From an uncultured Alphaproteobacteria bacterium (GTDB taxonomy: Bacteria > Pseudomonadota > Alphaproteobacteria > MPNO01 > UBA2964): DNA of 64,000 bases. The stretch covers positions 310,001 to 374,000 of the forward strand of contig CALSLP010000001.1 of the NCBI GenBank assembly GCA_943787225.1, written 5' to 3'. Positions 26,506 to 34,887 of this stretch are shown piece by piece (position 1 is the stretch's first letter; each line of letters opens with the position of its first letter). The position numbers and the translations under genes are program-made. Below the pieces are notes generated by a model. It made no database searches. It saw only the letters and a program-made list of their open reading frames with translations, and was not told the origin of the DNA.

Positions 26506-28669
26506 GCGGGGTTACCTCATCACACCAATTGCACCACATATGCCTGATAGCATCTTCCATAGCGGCGACAAATCTCTTTTGATCAATGAGCGGAGAGCTT
26601 GCCGTACGGCCCCTCAACGTTTTGCGATAGGTCATGATTGTTTCAGGCGCCGCCGCCAATGATTTGGCGAGTTCCACATAATTCAGCTCGTCGTGGGCAA
26701 CCAATTCATCAAGTCCAACAACCTTCAATATTCCGGATGCCATTCGGGAAACATATTTATCCCCGGCAATGGTCAATGTCGGCACCCCCATCCACAAGGC
26801 CTCACAAATCGTCGTTGCCCCGGCATAAGGAAAACTATCAAGCATGATGTCAATCATGCCAAACAGCGAGAGATGCTCCTGCTTATCACGGAGATAGTCG
26901 ACCAATTCCAATCGATCTTCTGAAATATTTCTGGCGGCAAAAATCGCCAACACCCGCTGACGGAGCTGTGGGTCAGCTAACCCGCGTCCTTTGATCAGCA
27001 TGCGGGAATTCGGCACTGCGGCGAGAATTTCGGCCCAGCACCTTAGAGTTCGATCATTGATTTTGCTAAAATTATTCAGTGATCCAAAAGTTACGAAGTC
27101 ATTTGCCTCGACAGGCGCCAGTCCAACTTCAGGAAATTTTATGTCAGGCGCATAACAGAACAAATAATCCGGCAAGCGCAGCAGCTTCTCACTATAGTGA
27201 ACGCCATTCCCTGTCGGATCGATATACCGGTCAGTAATCCGCCAGCCGATGGCAGCCAAACCGGTTGTACCCCCATAACCCAACCAGCTCGCCTGAACCG
27301 GTGCCGGTTTCTCAGCGAAGCTCCGCAAGCGATTTCCCGCCGTATGTCCGGCAACATCAATGAGAACATCAATGCCATCATCACGAATTTTTTCCGCTAG
27401 CTGGTCGTCAGCCATGCCAAAACTACGGCACCAGTGTTCCGACTGTTCTTCAAACCAATTGGTTTGCCCGTCAACACGGGCAACGTCAGCATAGGAGTAT
27501 ATCTCGACCTGTTGTCGGTCATGCGCCGCATAAAGCGGTGTCAGGAACCTGCCAACGGCATGATCGTGAAAATCCGCAGACACATACCCCACACGGAGGC
27601 GACGATCTCTGGAGCGCTCGTTTCGATGTCGCTGGATATTCTTTAAAAGGGGAACGGCGTGCCGGGTATTCCAGTTCCGTGCTTCGGCCAGGATACTTAT
27701 AGGAGAGACTTCAGGGTCGAGAGACAGCGAAAACAAAAGATTACTATGCGCCATAGCATTGCCCGGTTCCAAGGCAATGGCACGACGAAAGGCATTGATT
27801 GCATCGATCGGCCGCCCTTGCGCACGGAACAGATTACCAAGGTTATTCCAGGCCGCCGGCATTTTGGGGTTGAGATTTAGCGCCGTTCGAAAGGCTGTTT
27901 CGGCTTCAAAAAACTGACCCTGCGCCTCCAATACGCCGCCTAATGTCACCTGCGAGATTACGTGGCTGCTGTCTAACTCAACGGCCACCCGGCAGACTTG
28001 TTCAGCCTCGTCAAATTTGCCGAGCATTGCCAGCACATTTGCAAGATTATTGCGCGCTGACGGCTCTTTTGGCGCAACAGATACGGCGTCGCGAAAGGCG
28101 TCGGCAGCCTCATCATACCGGGCCTGCAAATACAGCCCCGTGCCGAGGTTATTATAGGCATCAAAATAATGGGGATCGATCCCAATAGCGCGACGGAACG
28201 CCATTTCCGCGTCGGCAAGCTGTCCCGTCCGGCTTAAGGCAACACCAAGATTATTATAGGCGACAGCGTAATCCGGGGCGTATCGAATGGCCTTCTGATA
28301 GGCCGCAATGGCTTCCGGATACGCCCCAGTCTGGCGGAAGATATTACCGTGATTATTGTGATAAACCGCATTCGTGGAATCGAGTGCGAGAGACCGCTGA
28401 ACAAGCTTCAGGGCCTTTTCAGGCTGCCCCATATCCCCAGCGATAATGCCCAGAAAGTTCAAAGCATCTGGCAGGTCTGGATAGCGATCGAGAACCGATT
28501 GATAAAGGCCCGCTGCCCGCGTTAACTCACCAGTCTGATGAAAGCCAATAGCGGCTTCCATATCTTGAATGACATCAGATGTCAGATTAGCGGCAACAGG
28601 TGAGGCAAGGCCCTGTTTACGGGCTTTTTTTGCAGATTTTGCCGTTTGACGGCGCTGTGCGCGGTTCAT
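26498..28669 (-). CDS. TPR-containing GT41 glycosyltransferase (OGT/SPINDLY-like)
   Basis: 723 aa. Residues about 35-330 are eight or more tetratricopeptide repeats (NNLGVAL, NNLGTGLY and NNLGNLFRAQG type). The C-terminal half is a Glyco_transf_41 catalytic region: RVGYVSADFHDHAVGRF, DVAGHTAGNRL, QASWLGYGGTTG and TFGSLNNFSKI, ending FPYAGATTICEALWMGVP. Bacterial homologues transfer a sugar to protein Ser/Thr or Asn or to other acceptors in the cytoplasm. It carries an Arg/Lys-rich N-terminus (RAQRRQTAKSAKKARK). The overlap with the methyltransferase gene suggests a shared modification pathway. Confidence 0.9.
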   Translation of the reverse strand: MNRAQRRQTAKSAKKARKQGLASPVAANLTSDVIQDMEAAIGFHQTGELTRAAGLYQSVLDRYPDLPDALNFLGIIAGDMGQPEKALKLVQRSLALDSTNAVYHNNHGNIFRQTGAYPEAIAAYQKAIRYAPDYAVAYNNLGVALSRTGQLADAEMAFRRAIGIDPHYFDAYNNLGTGLYLQARYDEAADAFRDAVSVAPKEPSARNNLANVLAMLGKFDEAEQVCRVAVELDSSHVISQVTLGGVLEAQGQFFEAETAFRTALNLNPKMPAAWNNLGNLFRAQGRPIDAINAFRRAIALEPGNAMAHSNLLFSLSLDPEVSPISILAEARNWNTRHAVPLLKNIQRHRNERSRDRRLRVGYVSADFHDHAVGRFLTPLYAAHDRQQVEIYSYADVARVDGQTNWFEEQSEHWCRSFGMADDQLAEKIRDDGIDVLIDVAGHTAGNRLRSFAEKPAPVQASWLGYGGTTGLAAIGWRITDRYIDPTGNGVHYSEKLLRLPDYLFCYAPDIKFPEVGLAPVEANDFVTFGSLNNFSKINDRTLRCWAEILAAVPNSRMLIKGRGLADPQLRQRVLAIFAARNISEDRLELVDYLRDKQEHLSLFGMIDIMLDSFPYAGATTICEALWMGVPTLTIAGDKYVSRMASGILKVVGLDELVAHDELNYVELAKSLAAAPETIMTYRKTLRGRTASSPLIDQKRFVAAMEDAIRHMWCNWCDEVTPHG

Positions 28670-28723
28670 TCAAGGGTCCCCAACGGCCGCAATAGCGCGA
28701 CCATTAGAGTACCCTAGAACTAA

Positions 28724-28735
28724 CCCCTTAAGGGG
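28724..28735. promoter_or_regulatory. Palindrome CCCCTTAAGGGG upstream of the GT41 gene
   Basis: A 12-bp perfect palindrome 55 bp before the GT41 start, in the short gap behind the tcuA-like gene. It may be an operator; nothing else supports this. Confidence 0.25.
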
Positions 28736-28792
28736 GGCTTAACCATAACCACTCTCGTCAACACATTCGGGTCAAAAATCAACCCTAAATGG

Positions 28793-30280
28793 TTAGGCGC
28801 TGGCAGCGGCACCGGCAGACGTCCCGGCAAGCTTGCCAAAAACAGAGCCCGCCGTCAGCCCTGAGCCACCCGGATAGTTGAAGTAGAACAACCCGCCGAC
28901 ACATTCGCCTGCCGCATAGAGCCCTTCCATTGGCAGAAGGTCGGTATCAACTACCTGGCCATCGGTATTGATCCGCAAACCGCCAAAGGTGAACGTCACA
29001 CCGCAGGTGACCTGATAGGCCTCAAACGGTGCCGTATCAATCGTCTGCGCCCAGTTAGACTTGTTGATCTCGAGCCCTTCGGTGCAACGACCGTCCTTCA
29101 CGTTGGGGTTATATTCGATGTCCTGGCGAACCGAGGCATTATAGTCGGCGATTTCCTTAAGGAACGCGTCCTTATCAACACCTTCGAGCTTGTCAGCCAG
29201 TTCTTCAACCGTATCAGCTGTGACCTTGGTAACCTGCCGGATCGAATATTCATCGCGCTTGAGGTGCGCAACTTTGGCATCCAATACCTGCCAGGCAAAC
29301 TGCGCAGGCTGCTCAAGAATAACCCGTCCGTATTTGGCATAGGTGTAATTCCGGAAATCTGCGCCTTCATCGACAAAGCGCTTGCCGGTTGCATTGACCA
29401 TAATAAAGAACGGATAGGAATGTTTCTGGAACTGATCACCAACCGCGAGGTCACCGAATTCCGGCGCGTTGCGATCCCAACCAACAGAATGACAACCTGA
29501 CCAGTTACCATAAGTCGCAGCACCAATATCAGTCGCCATGCGGATACCATCGCCGGTGTTAAACCGCGTACCACGAATTTTTGCGAGATCCCAGCCAGGA
29601 CCAAGATACCGCGTCCGCCACTCGGGGTTAGCCTGAAAACCACCAGAGGCCATCACCACTGACTTACAGGACAGCTCTTTAATTTGTCCACCCTGTTTGA
29701 CACGAACACCGCAAACCTTGGCACCATCAAACATCAGGCTCATCGCACGGGACTCAAACATGGTCTCAATGCCGTTGGCCTTGGTGATTTCCTGTTGGGC
29801 TTCGTAAAGACCTGGTCCGCCACCATTAGTCTCAACTGTCAGCCCGCCCCAAAATTTGAATTTGCCATCAATCTTGAACGCCTGACGGCCATAGATCGGT
29901 ACAAACCGAATGCCCTTTTGACGCATCCAGGTCAGTGTCTCCAGACTATGGGTTACCAGAATCTCCGCCATGTCCGGATCGGTACGGAACTGCGTTACGC
30001 GGAAAATGTCATCAAAGAACTGATCCTGCGTGTAAGTGCCGAAATCGGTGTCTTCTATTTCCTGATCGGAAAGCTCAACCAGCTTCTGGATATCTTCAAC
30101 GCCGTCATAGACGACGCGCATGGCGCCCGCAGTAAACCGAGTATTGCCGCCGGCTTCGTCTTCGGGAGCGCGTTCCAGCATAACAATTTTCTTGGCGCCC
30201 GCATCCTGGGCTGCCATTGCTGCACATGCTGCCGCGTTACCCGCACCAACGACAATTACATCATAATCCGTATCAGCCAT
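28793..30280 (-). CDS. tcuA: FAD-dependent tricarballylate dehydrogenase family protein (TcuA-like)
   Basis: 495 aa from ATG 30280 with AGAGG upstream. The N-terminal FAD motif is VIVVGAGNAAACAAMAA followed by LERAPEDEAGGNTRFTAGAM. Later the fumarate-reductase/succinate-dehydrogenase-like flavoprotein pattern appears: SVVMASGGFQANPEW, and the C-terminal GLYAAGECVGGLFYFNYPGGSGLTAG. This GGNTRFTAGAMR string is typical of TcuA, which oxidises tricarballylate to cis-aconitate, but related enzymes act on other acids. The nearby TctC/TctAB carrier and PrpF support organic acid catabolism. Confidence 0.8.
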   Translation of the reverse strand: MADTDYDVIVVGAGNAAACAAMAAQDAGAKKIVMLERAPEDEAGGNTRFTAGAMRVVYDGVEDIQKLVELSDQEIEDTDFGTYTQDQFFDDIFRVTQFRTDPDMAEILVTHSLETLTWMRQKGIRFVPIYGRQAFKIDGKFKFWGGLTVETNGGGPGLYEAQQEITKANGIETMFESRAMSLMFDGAKVCGVRVKQGGQIKELSCKSVVMASGGFQANPEWRTRYLGPGWDLAKIRGTRFNTGDGIRMATDIGAATYGNWSGCHSVGWDRNAPEFGDLAVGDQFQKHSYPFFIMVNATGKRFVDEGADFRNYTYAKYGRVILEQPAQFAWQVLDAKVAHLKRDEYSIRQVTKVTADTVEELADKLEGVDKDAFLKEIADYNASVRQDIEYNPNVKDGRCTEGLEINKSNWAQTIDTAPFEAYQVTCGVTFTFGGLRINTDGQVVDTDLLPMEGLYAAGECVGGLFYFNYPGGSGLTAGSVFGKLAGTSAGAAASA

Positions 30281-30361
30281 ATTTCTGTGTTCCTCTGATC
30301 GCACCGTTCAAAATTAAGACGTGGATATACCGGCTAACGCCCGTGGCGACAAGGGCAGGGC

Positions 30362-31462
30362 CTAAGAGCGGCAAGCGCCGCCGGATCTTACTTTATATTC
30401 GGCGTTGGACATTGAATAGGCGTTCAAATCAATTTGAGCCGCTGCTTCAGCCGGGCGCGTTTCAGGCCGGTTTTGTATATTTGCCACGAGCCAGCCGAAA
30501 TCTTGTTTAACATCACCCCTGCCATCGATGCGCCGCGGCTGCCCTGCGACAAGCTTTCCTGACTTGATATCACCCAGGACAAATTGAAACGCATAGTTTG
30601 GCGTGAGCCCCATGCGGAGATCAGCAACACTGACCCGGTTTCCCTTCATCATGATCGTGTAGTAGCCATCGCTGAATTTAGCGACTTGGGCAATTCGTTC
30701 GGACACAGAAGGACAGTTTTCAAACCGCAGGTGCCGGGGATAGGCATATAATGTCGTGGCACTGGCTCCGCCGAATATAGGCATATAGAGATTGAAATAG
30801 CGGTCACTATCGACGCCGATTACCCGCCATAGAAACGTGTTAAACGGTGCCGGGGACGCCAGAATCTGATCTGGCGACACCTTCTTTTCAGCAAGCCAGG
30901 CACTGGCCCGCTGGGTCATCCAGAACTGCGCAATCGCTGTCCAGCCGAGATACGCCGTCGACAAACCAAAGCAAATGACGAGAGCCTTCCGCAAGCGCGG
31001 TGTCATAGAGCCCACCACGAAAGCCCAGACCATCGCCACAAGTAACGGCAGGGTATACAGCGGATCGATAATAAAGATGGACCCTAGGCCAACCGGTTCA
31101 GTAAATAAGGGCCAGAACAGCCGCGTGCCATATACCGTCATTGCATCCAGCAGGGCATGGGTCGTTAAACACAGGAACACTGCGGCGTAGGTTTGAAACG
31201 GCTGATCGCGCAGTGCTTTGAATAAGCGGCGCAGGGCCTCACCAAAAACCGGGGTCAGCGCTGCATGGACAAAAAGAGAATGCGTCCAGCCCCGGTGCTG
31301 AACAAAGGCGTCTATTGGGTCATCGGGGGCCAAAAAGACATCAAGATCAGGCAGGGTGCCGAGAACGCCGCCGGTCAGGGCGGCCCGCCTCGGCCCTATC
31401 TTCCGGCCCAGCACCGCGACACCGACGCAGGCGCCCAATGTAAACTGCGTAACGCTATCCAT
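30362..31462 (-). CDS. Membrane-bound metal-dependent hydrolase (YdjM/DUF457 family)
   Basis: 366-aa inner-membrane protein. The N-terminus MDSVTQFTLGACVGVAVLG and the string GGVLGTLPDLDVFLAP, then HRGWTHSLFVHA and LTTHALLDAMTVYGTRLFWP, are hallmarks of the LexA-regulated YdjM-type family. The conserved D and H residues probably bind metal. About six hydrophobic segments lie between residues 1 and 185, and the C-terminal 180 residues are soluble. No substrate is known for this group. It is 81 bp upstream of the tcuA-like gene on the same strand. Confidence 0.83.
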   Translation of the reverse strand: MDSVTQFTLGACVGVAVLGRKIGPRRAALTGGVLGTLPDLDVFLAPDDPIDAFVQHRGWTHSLFVHAALTPVFGEALRRLFKALRDQPFQTYAAVFLCLTTHALLDAMTVYGTRLFWPLFTEPVGLGSIFIIDPLYTLPLLVAMVWAFVVGSMTPRLRKALVICFGLSTAYLGWTAIAQFWMTQRASAWLAEKKVSPDQILASPAPFNTFLWRVIGVDSDRYFNLYMPIFGGASATTLYAYPRHLRFENCPSVSERIAQVAKFSDGYYTIMMKGNRVSVADLRMGLTPNYAFQFVLGDIKSGKLVAGQPRRIDGRGDVKQDFGWLVANIQNRPETRPAEAAAQIDLNAYSMSNAEYKVRSGGACRS

Positions 31463-31544
31463 AAGCTTCAGGAAATCTCGAACGACATTGTCTAACGATA
31501 CTGACCAACCTAAGCGCTAAGCATGTCTGAGGAAAACCGCAAAA

Positions 31545-32453
31545 TTAAATGTCCGCCGCCGCAAATTGCTGCAACATATCCGCAGCGATATTGCTGAGCG
31601 CCAGCGCCGACGGACTTAAGGTACGACCGACTGGCTTTATAAGACCAATCGTCCGACTGACAACAGGATCAACGATAGGCCGGAAGACCAGTTTTAAATC
31701 TGGCCGTTGAACCGTCGCCAGTTTCGGCACCGCCGAAATCCCGAGCCCAGCACCCACAAAACTCAACAACGTCGAAATATGGGCAACTTCATGTGTTCCG
31801 ATCGGCAACACCCCGCTATCGCCGAGTACGCTTTCGAGTTTACGCTGGTTCCCGGCATCTGCGCCCATACGGATATACGTATGTTTTTGAAGATCGGCCC
31901 AAGTGACGCGGCGTTTTCTTGCAAGCGGATGATCTTCCCGGCACGCCAAAAGGTAGGGGTCATCAATCAAAGGCTTATATTCGAAGTTTGGGCGATCTTC
32001 AGCGGCCAGGGCGATCCCGAACTCGGCATCACCACTTGCAACTAAATCAGCAACCTTTGGTCCGACATCATCCATGACACGGACCGAGACTAACGGAAAT
32101 TGTTCATTGAACTGCGCTACAACCAACGGCAACACATTTTGGGCGATGGTCAAAACAGAGGCCATGGTGACAACGCCGGCACGCTTTTCAATGATATCCT
32201 GAATATCACCCATTGAACGTTCGAACTCACGCACCATCCGCGTCGCCGTCGGCAGAAACTCCTCACCAATCGTCGTGAGTTCGACAATACGCGACGTGCG
32301 ATCAAGCAGCCGCACCTGCAAGACGTCTTCCATTTTCTTGAGACGTCGTGACAGGGCCGGTTGAGTTATCGCCAGCTCTTCTGCCGCGCGATGAAAATTT
32401 TTGATGTCTGCGACCAACACAAAGGCACGCAGATCTTCGATGCCAATCCTCAT
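31545..32453 (-). CDS. LysR-family transcriptional regulator
   Basis: 302 aa from ATG 32453. The N-terminal winged helix reads EDLRAFVLVADIKNFHRAAE and LAITQPALSRRLKKMED. The C-terminal part is a typical two-lobed effector domain. It is divergent from the PrpF gene, and its start codon lies 96 bp from that of PrpF, the classic arrangement for control of the neighbour. The AT-rich gap holds T-N11-A type sites but I cannot pick one with confidence. Confidence 0.92.
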   Translation of the reverse strand: MRIGIEDLRAFVLVADIKNFHRAAEELAITQPALSRRLKKMEDVLQVRLLDRTSRIVELTTIGEEFLPTATRMVREFERSMGDIQDIIEKRAGVVTMASVLTIAQNVLPLVVAQFNEQFPLVSVRVMDDVGPKVADLVASGDAEFGIALAAEDRPNFEYKPLIDDPYLLACREDHPLARKRRVTWADLQKHTYIRMGADAGNQRKLESVLGDSGVLPIGTHEVAHISTLLSFVGAGLGISAVPKLATVQRPDLKLVFRPIVDPVVSRTIGLIKPVGRTLSPSALALSNIAADMLQQFAAADI

Positions 32454-32549
32454 TGCCAAAATTATGATGATTTTTTTGCATCAAGCAATCTTTTTAATGC
32501 GTTTTACTTTTCATCGGCTATCTATGAAAATCTGACCCTGAAACAAATT

Positions 32550-33629
32550 ATGGGTAAACCCATGAAATCAATCCCGAGTGTCATGATGCGTGGCGGTACA
32601 TCGCGCGGCCTGTATTTTCGCAGCGAAGACCTGCCAAAAGATCGCGACGAGATCGCGAATATCCTGCTCTCGGCCATGGGCTCCTATGACCCGACACAGA
32701 TTGACGGTGTTGGTGGTGCGACGAGCCTGACCAGTAAGGTCGCCATTGTTGGTCCGTCGACTGAGCCTGATATCGATCTTGATTACCTGTTTGTTCAGGT
32801 CGGGACCCGCGAGGCCGTTGTCGATTTTGGCCCCACCTGCGGCAATATGTTAGCAGGCGTTGGCCCCTTCGCCATCGATTCCGGCATGATTCCTGCCGCA
32901 GACGGCGAAACCAATATCCGCATTCGATCCGTCAATACGGACGCGGTAATTGAAGCCTGTATTCAGACACCAAACCGACAGGTGGTCTATGAAGGCGATA
33001 CCGCCATCGATGGGGTACCGGGAACCGCCGCACCCATTATCCTGAATTTTCGCGACGCCATCGGGTCCAAAAGCGGCGCGCTGTTTCCGACCGGTGAAAC
33101 GACTGAGGTCATCGACGGCATCGACGTCAGTCTGGTTGATGCCACCATGCCGGCCATGATCCTAAGAGCCAAAGATATTGGAAAATCAGGATACGAAACA
33201 ACGTCAGAACTCGACGATGACCGCTTGATGTTCGCTCGGTTAGAGGCAATGCGGCGAGAAGCAGGACGGCGTATGGGTCTCGGCGATGTTTCCGATTCCG
33301 TCGTACCAAAGATTATGCTCGTCGCGCCACCGCGAAAAGGGGGCACCATTGCGTCGCGCTATCTTGTTCCGGACCGTACCCATGCTGCCCACGCGGTAAC
33401 CGGTGCCGTCACGCTCGCGCATTGTGTGGCAACGCCTGGAACGGTCACGGACAGCATGAGCAAAACGCCTGAAGAAACGCCTGCGGAAGTCAAAATTGAA
33501 CACCCGTCAGGCAAGCTGGATATCCTGCTCGGAGAGAATACAGCAGGCGTTATTCGGACAGCGAGACGGCTTTTTGCTGGCGATGTCTATGTGACGGATT
33601 ATTTGACTCAAGACCGCAAAGCGGCGTAA
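32550..33629 (+). CDS. PrpF/4-oxalomesaconate tautomerase family isomerase
   Basis: 359 aa from ATG 32550 (or 355 from ATG 32562); the weak upstream sites do not decide. The PrpF family opening SVMMRGGTSRGLYFRSEDLP is followed by QIDGVGGATSLTSKVAIVGPS, VDFGPTCGNMLAGVGPFAID and the C-terminal GKLDILL. Members isomerise C=C bonds in tricarboxylates (2-methylaconitate, oxalomesaconate). Divergent LysR and downstream TctC/TctAB suggest a carboxylate catabolism unit, consistent with the TcuA-like gene on the other side. Confidence 0.88.
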   Translation: MGKPMKSIPSVMMRGGTSRGLYFRSEDLPKDRDEIANILLSAMGSYDPTQIDGVGGATSLTSKVAIVGPSTEPDIDLDYLFVQVGTREAVVDFGPTCGNMLAGVGPFAIDSGMIPAADGETNIRIRSVNTDAVIEACIQTPNRQVVYEGDTAIDGVPGTAAPIILNFRDAIGSKSGALFPTGETTEVIDGIDVSLVDATMPAMILRAKDIGKSGYETTSELDDDRLMFARLEAMRREAGRRMGLGDVSDSVVPKIMLVAPPRKGGTIASRYLVPDRTHAAHAVTGAVTLAHCVATPGTVTDSMSKTPEETPAEVKIEHPSGKLDILLGENTAGVIRTARRLFAGDVYVTDYLTQDRKAA

Positions 33630-33698
33630 CGAAGTATCTAATAATTATAGCGATACTAACAAAAGAAAACTTGGATGGGACAGAATAGGAACTCTCAA

Positions 33699-34790
33699 AT
33701 GATAAGAACATCAATCTTCACTCTGGCTGCTGCCGGGTTTGTTGCAACCACGTTTGGTGCACCAGCTCCTGTCGCAGCGCAAGAAGTCGACTTCGCTGGC
33801 AAGCGGATTGAATGGGTAATCCCATACGGCACCGGTGGTGGATCGAACCGTTGGGCGCGCTTCTATGTGCCATGGCTGCAAAAGGCTTTATCAGGCAATC
33901 CAGTCGTCGCCGTCAAAAACATGCCGGGCGCCAGCTCAACCAAGGGCACCAACTATTTCGCCCGCCGTGGCACCAAGGATGGTCTTTCCATTCTGGGGAC
34001 CTCTGGTTCAACCCAGTTCCCCTTCCTGCTCGGCGACCGCCGGGTCAAATACAACTACGCAGATTGGGAGGTCATTCTGGCCACCCCGGTTGGCGGCGTT
34101 GTCTATGTCAATTCAAGCCTCGGTGTTAAATCTGTGGCCGACATGAAGAAGCTGCAGAAAGCCAAGCTGAAGTTTGGGTCGCAGGGCCCGACGTCGCTCG
34201 ATCTCGTCCCGCTTTTGGCCTTCGACATACTGGGCCTGAACGTCAAGCCCGTGTTCGGCATGAAAGGTCGAGGTCCGTCGCGTCTTGCTTTTGAACGCGG
34301 TGAAGTTCGGATCGATTATCAAACGACACCAGCCTTCCTGAAACGCGTCACACCGCTGGTCAAGAAAGGCATTGCTATACCGCTCATGACTTGGGGCACA
34401 CTGGACGAAAACGGCAAGCTGGTCCGGGATCCAACCTTCTCGAACCTGCCTCATGTCGGCGAAGTCTATAAAATGATGCATGGTAAGGCTCCTAAGGGCC
34501 CAGCCTGGACAGCCTGGAAAGCCTTCATGGCCGCTGGCTTCCCGGCGCAGAAAATGATCTTCGTCAAAAAGGGAACGCCGAAGAACATCGTTGCCGCATG
34601 GCGTGCTGCTGCTGCCAAGGCAATCGCAATGCCTGGCTTTGAAGCCGCCAAGAACCAGAAACTTGGCAAGTATGAACAGGCGACTGGCAAGAAAGCCCAG
34701 GCACTCTATAAGGTCGCAACCAACGTACCGCCCGCCGCCAAAAAGTGGGTGCTTGACTGGTTGAAGACCCGTTACAACAAGGTACCGTAA
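33699..34790 (+). CDS. tctC: TTT-family substrate-binding protein TctC
   Basis: 363 aa from ATG 33699 with AGGAA upstream; a signal peptide ends APVAAQE. Mature Bug motifs: GKRIEWVIPYGTGGGSNRWA, then VAVKNMPGASSTKGTNYFA and the GTSGSTQF loop. It is the only one of the three receptors in this window that adjoins its membrane partners, with a TctA-TctB fusion 97 bp downstream. A terminator in between probably lets it be made in excess over the permease, as is usual for binding proteins. Confidence 0.93.
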   Translation: MIRTSIFTLAAAGFVATTFGAPAPVAAQEVDFAGKRIEWVIPYGTGGGSNRWARFYVPWLQKALSGNPVVAVKNMPGASSTKGTNYFARRGTKDGLSILGTSGSTQFPFLLGDRRVKYNYADWEVILATPVGGVVYVNSSLGVKSVADMKKLQKAKLKFGSQGPTSLDLVPLLAFDILGLNVKPVFGMKGRGPSRLAFERGEVRIDYQTTPAFLKRVTPLVKKGIAIPLMTWGTLDENGKLVRDPTFSNLPHVGEVYKMMHGKAPKGPAWTAWKAFMAAGFPAQKMIFVKKGTPKNIVAAWRAAAAKAIAMPGFEAAKNQKLGKYEQATGKKAQALYKVATNVPPAAKKWVLDWLKTRYNKVP

Positions 34791-34812
34791 CGCATCACCC
34801 TGTTAGCGAATT

Positions 34813-34847
34813 AAGGGCGGAGATACTTACCTTTCTCCGCCCTTTTT
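34813..34847 (+). terminator. Intraoperonic Rho-independent terminator between tctC and tctAB
   Basis: Perfect 11-bp stem AAGGGCGGAGA/TCTCCGCCCTT with a 10-base loop, followed by TTT. It lies between tctC and the fused permease gene and likely sets a high receptor-to-permease ratio. Confidence 0.85.
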
Positions 34848-34887
34848 CGTAGGCTGTATCTAACTTGGGGAATACGGGGGCACTAAA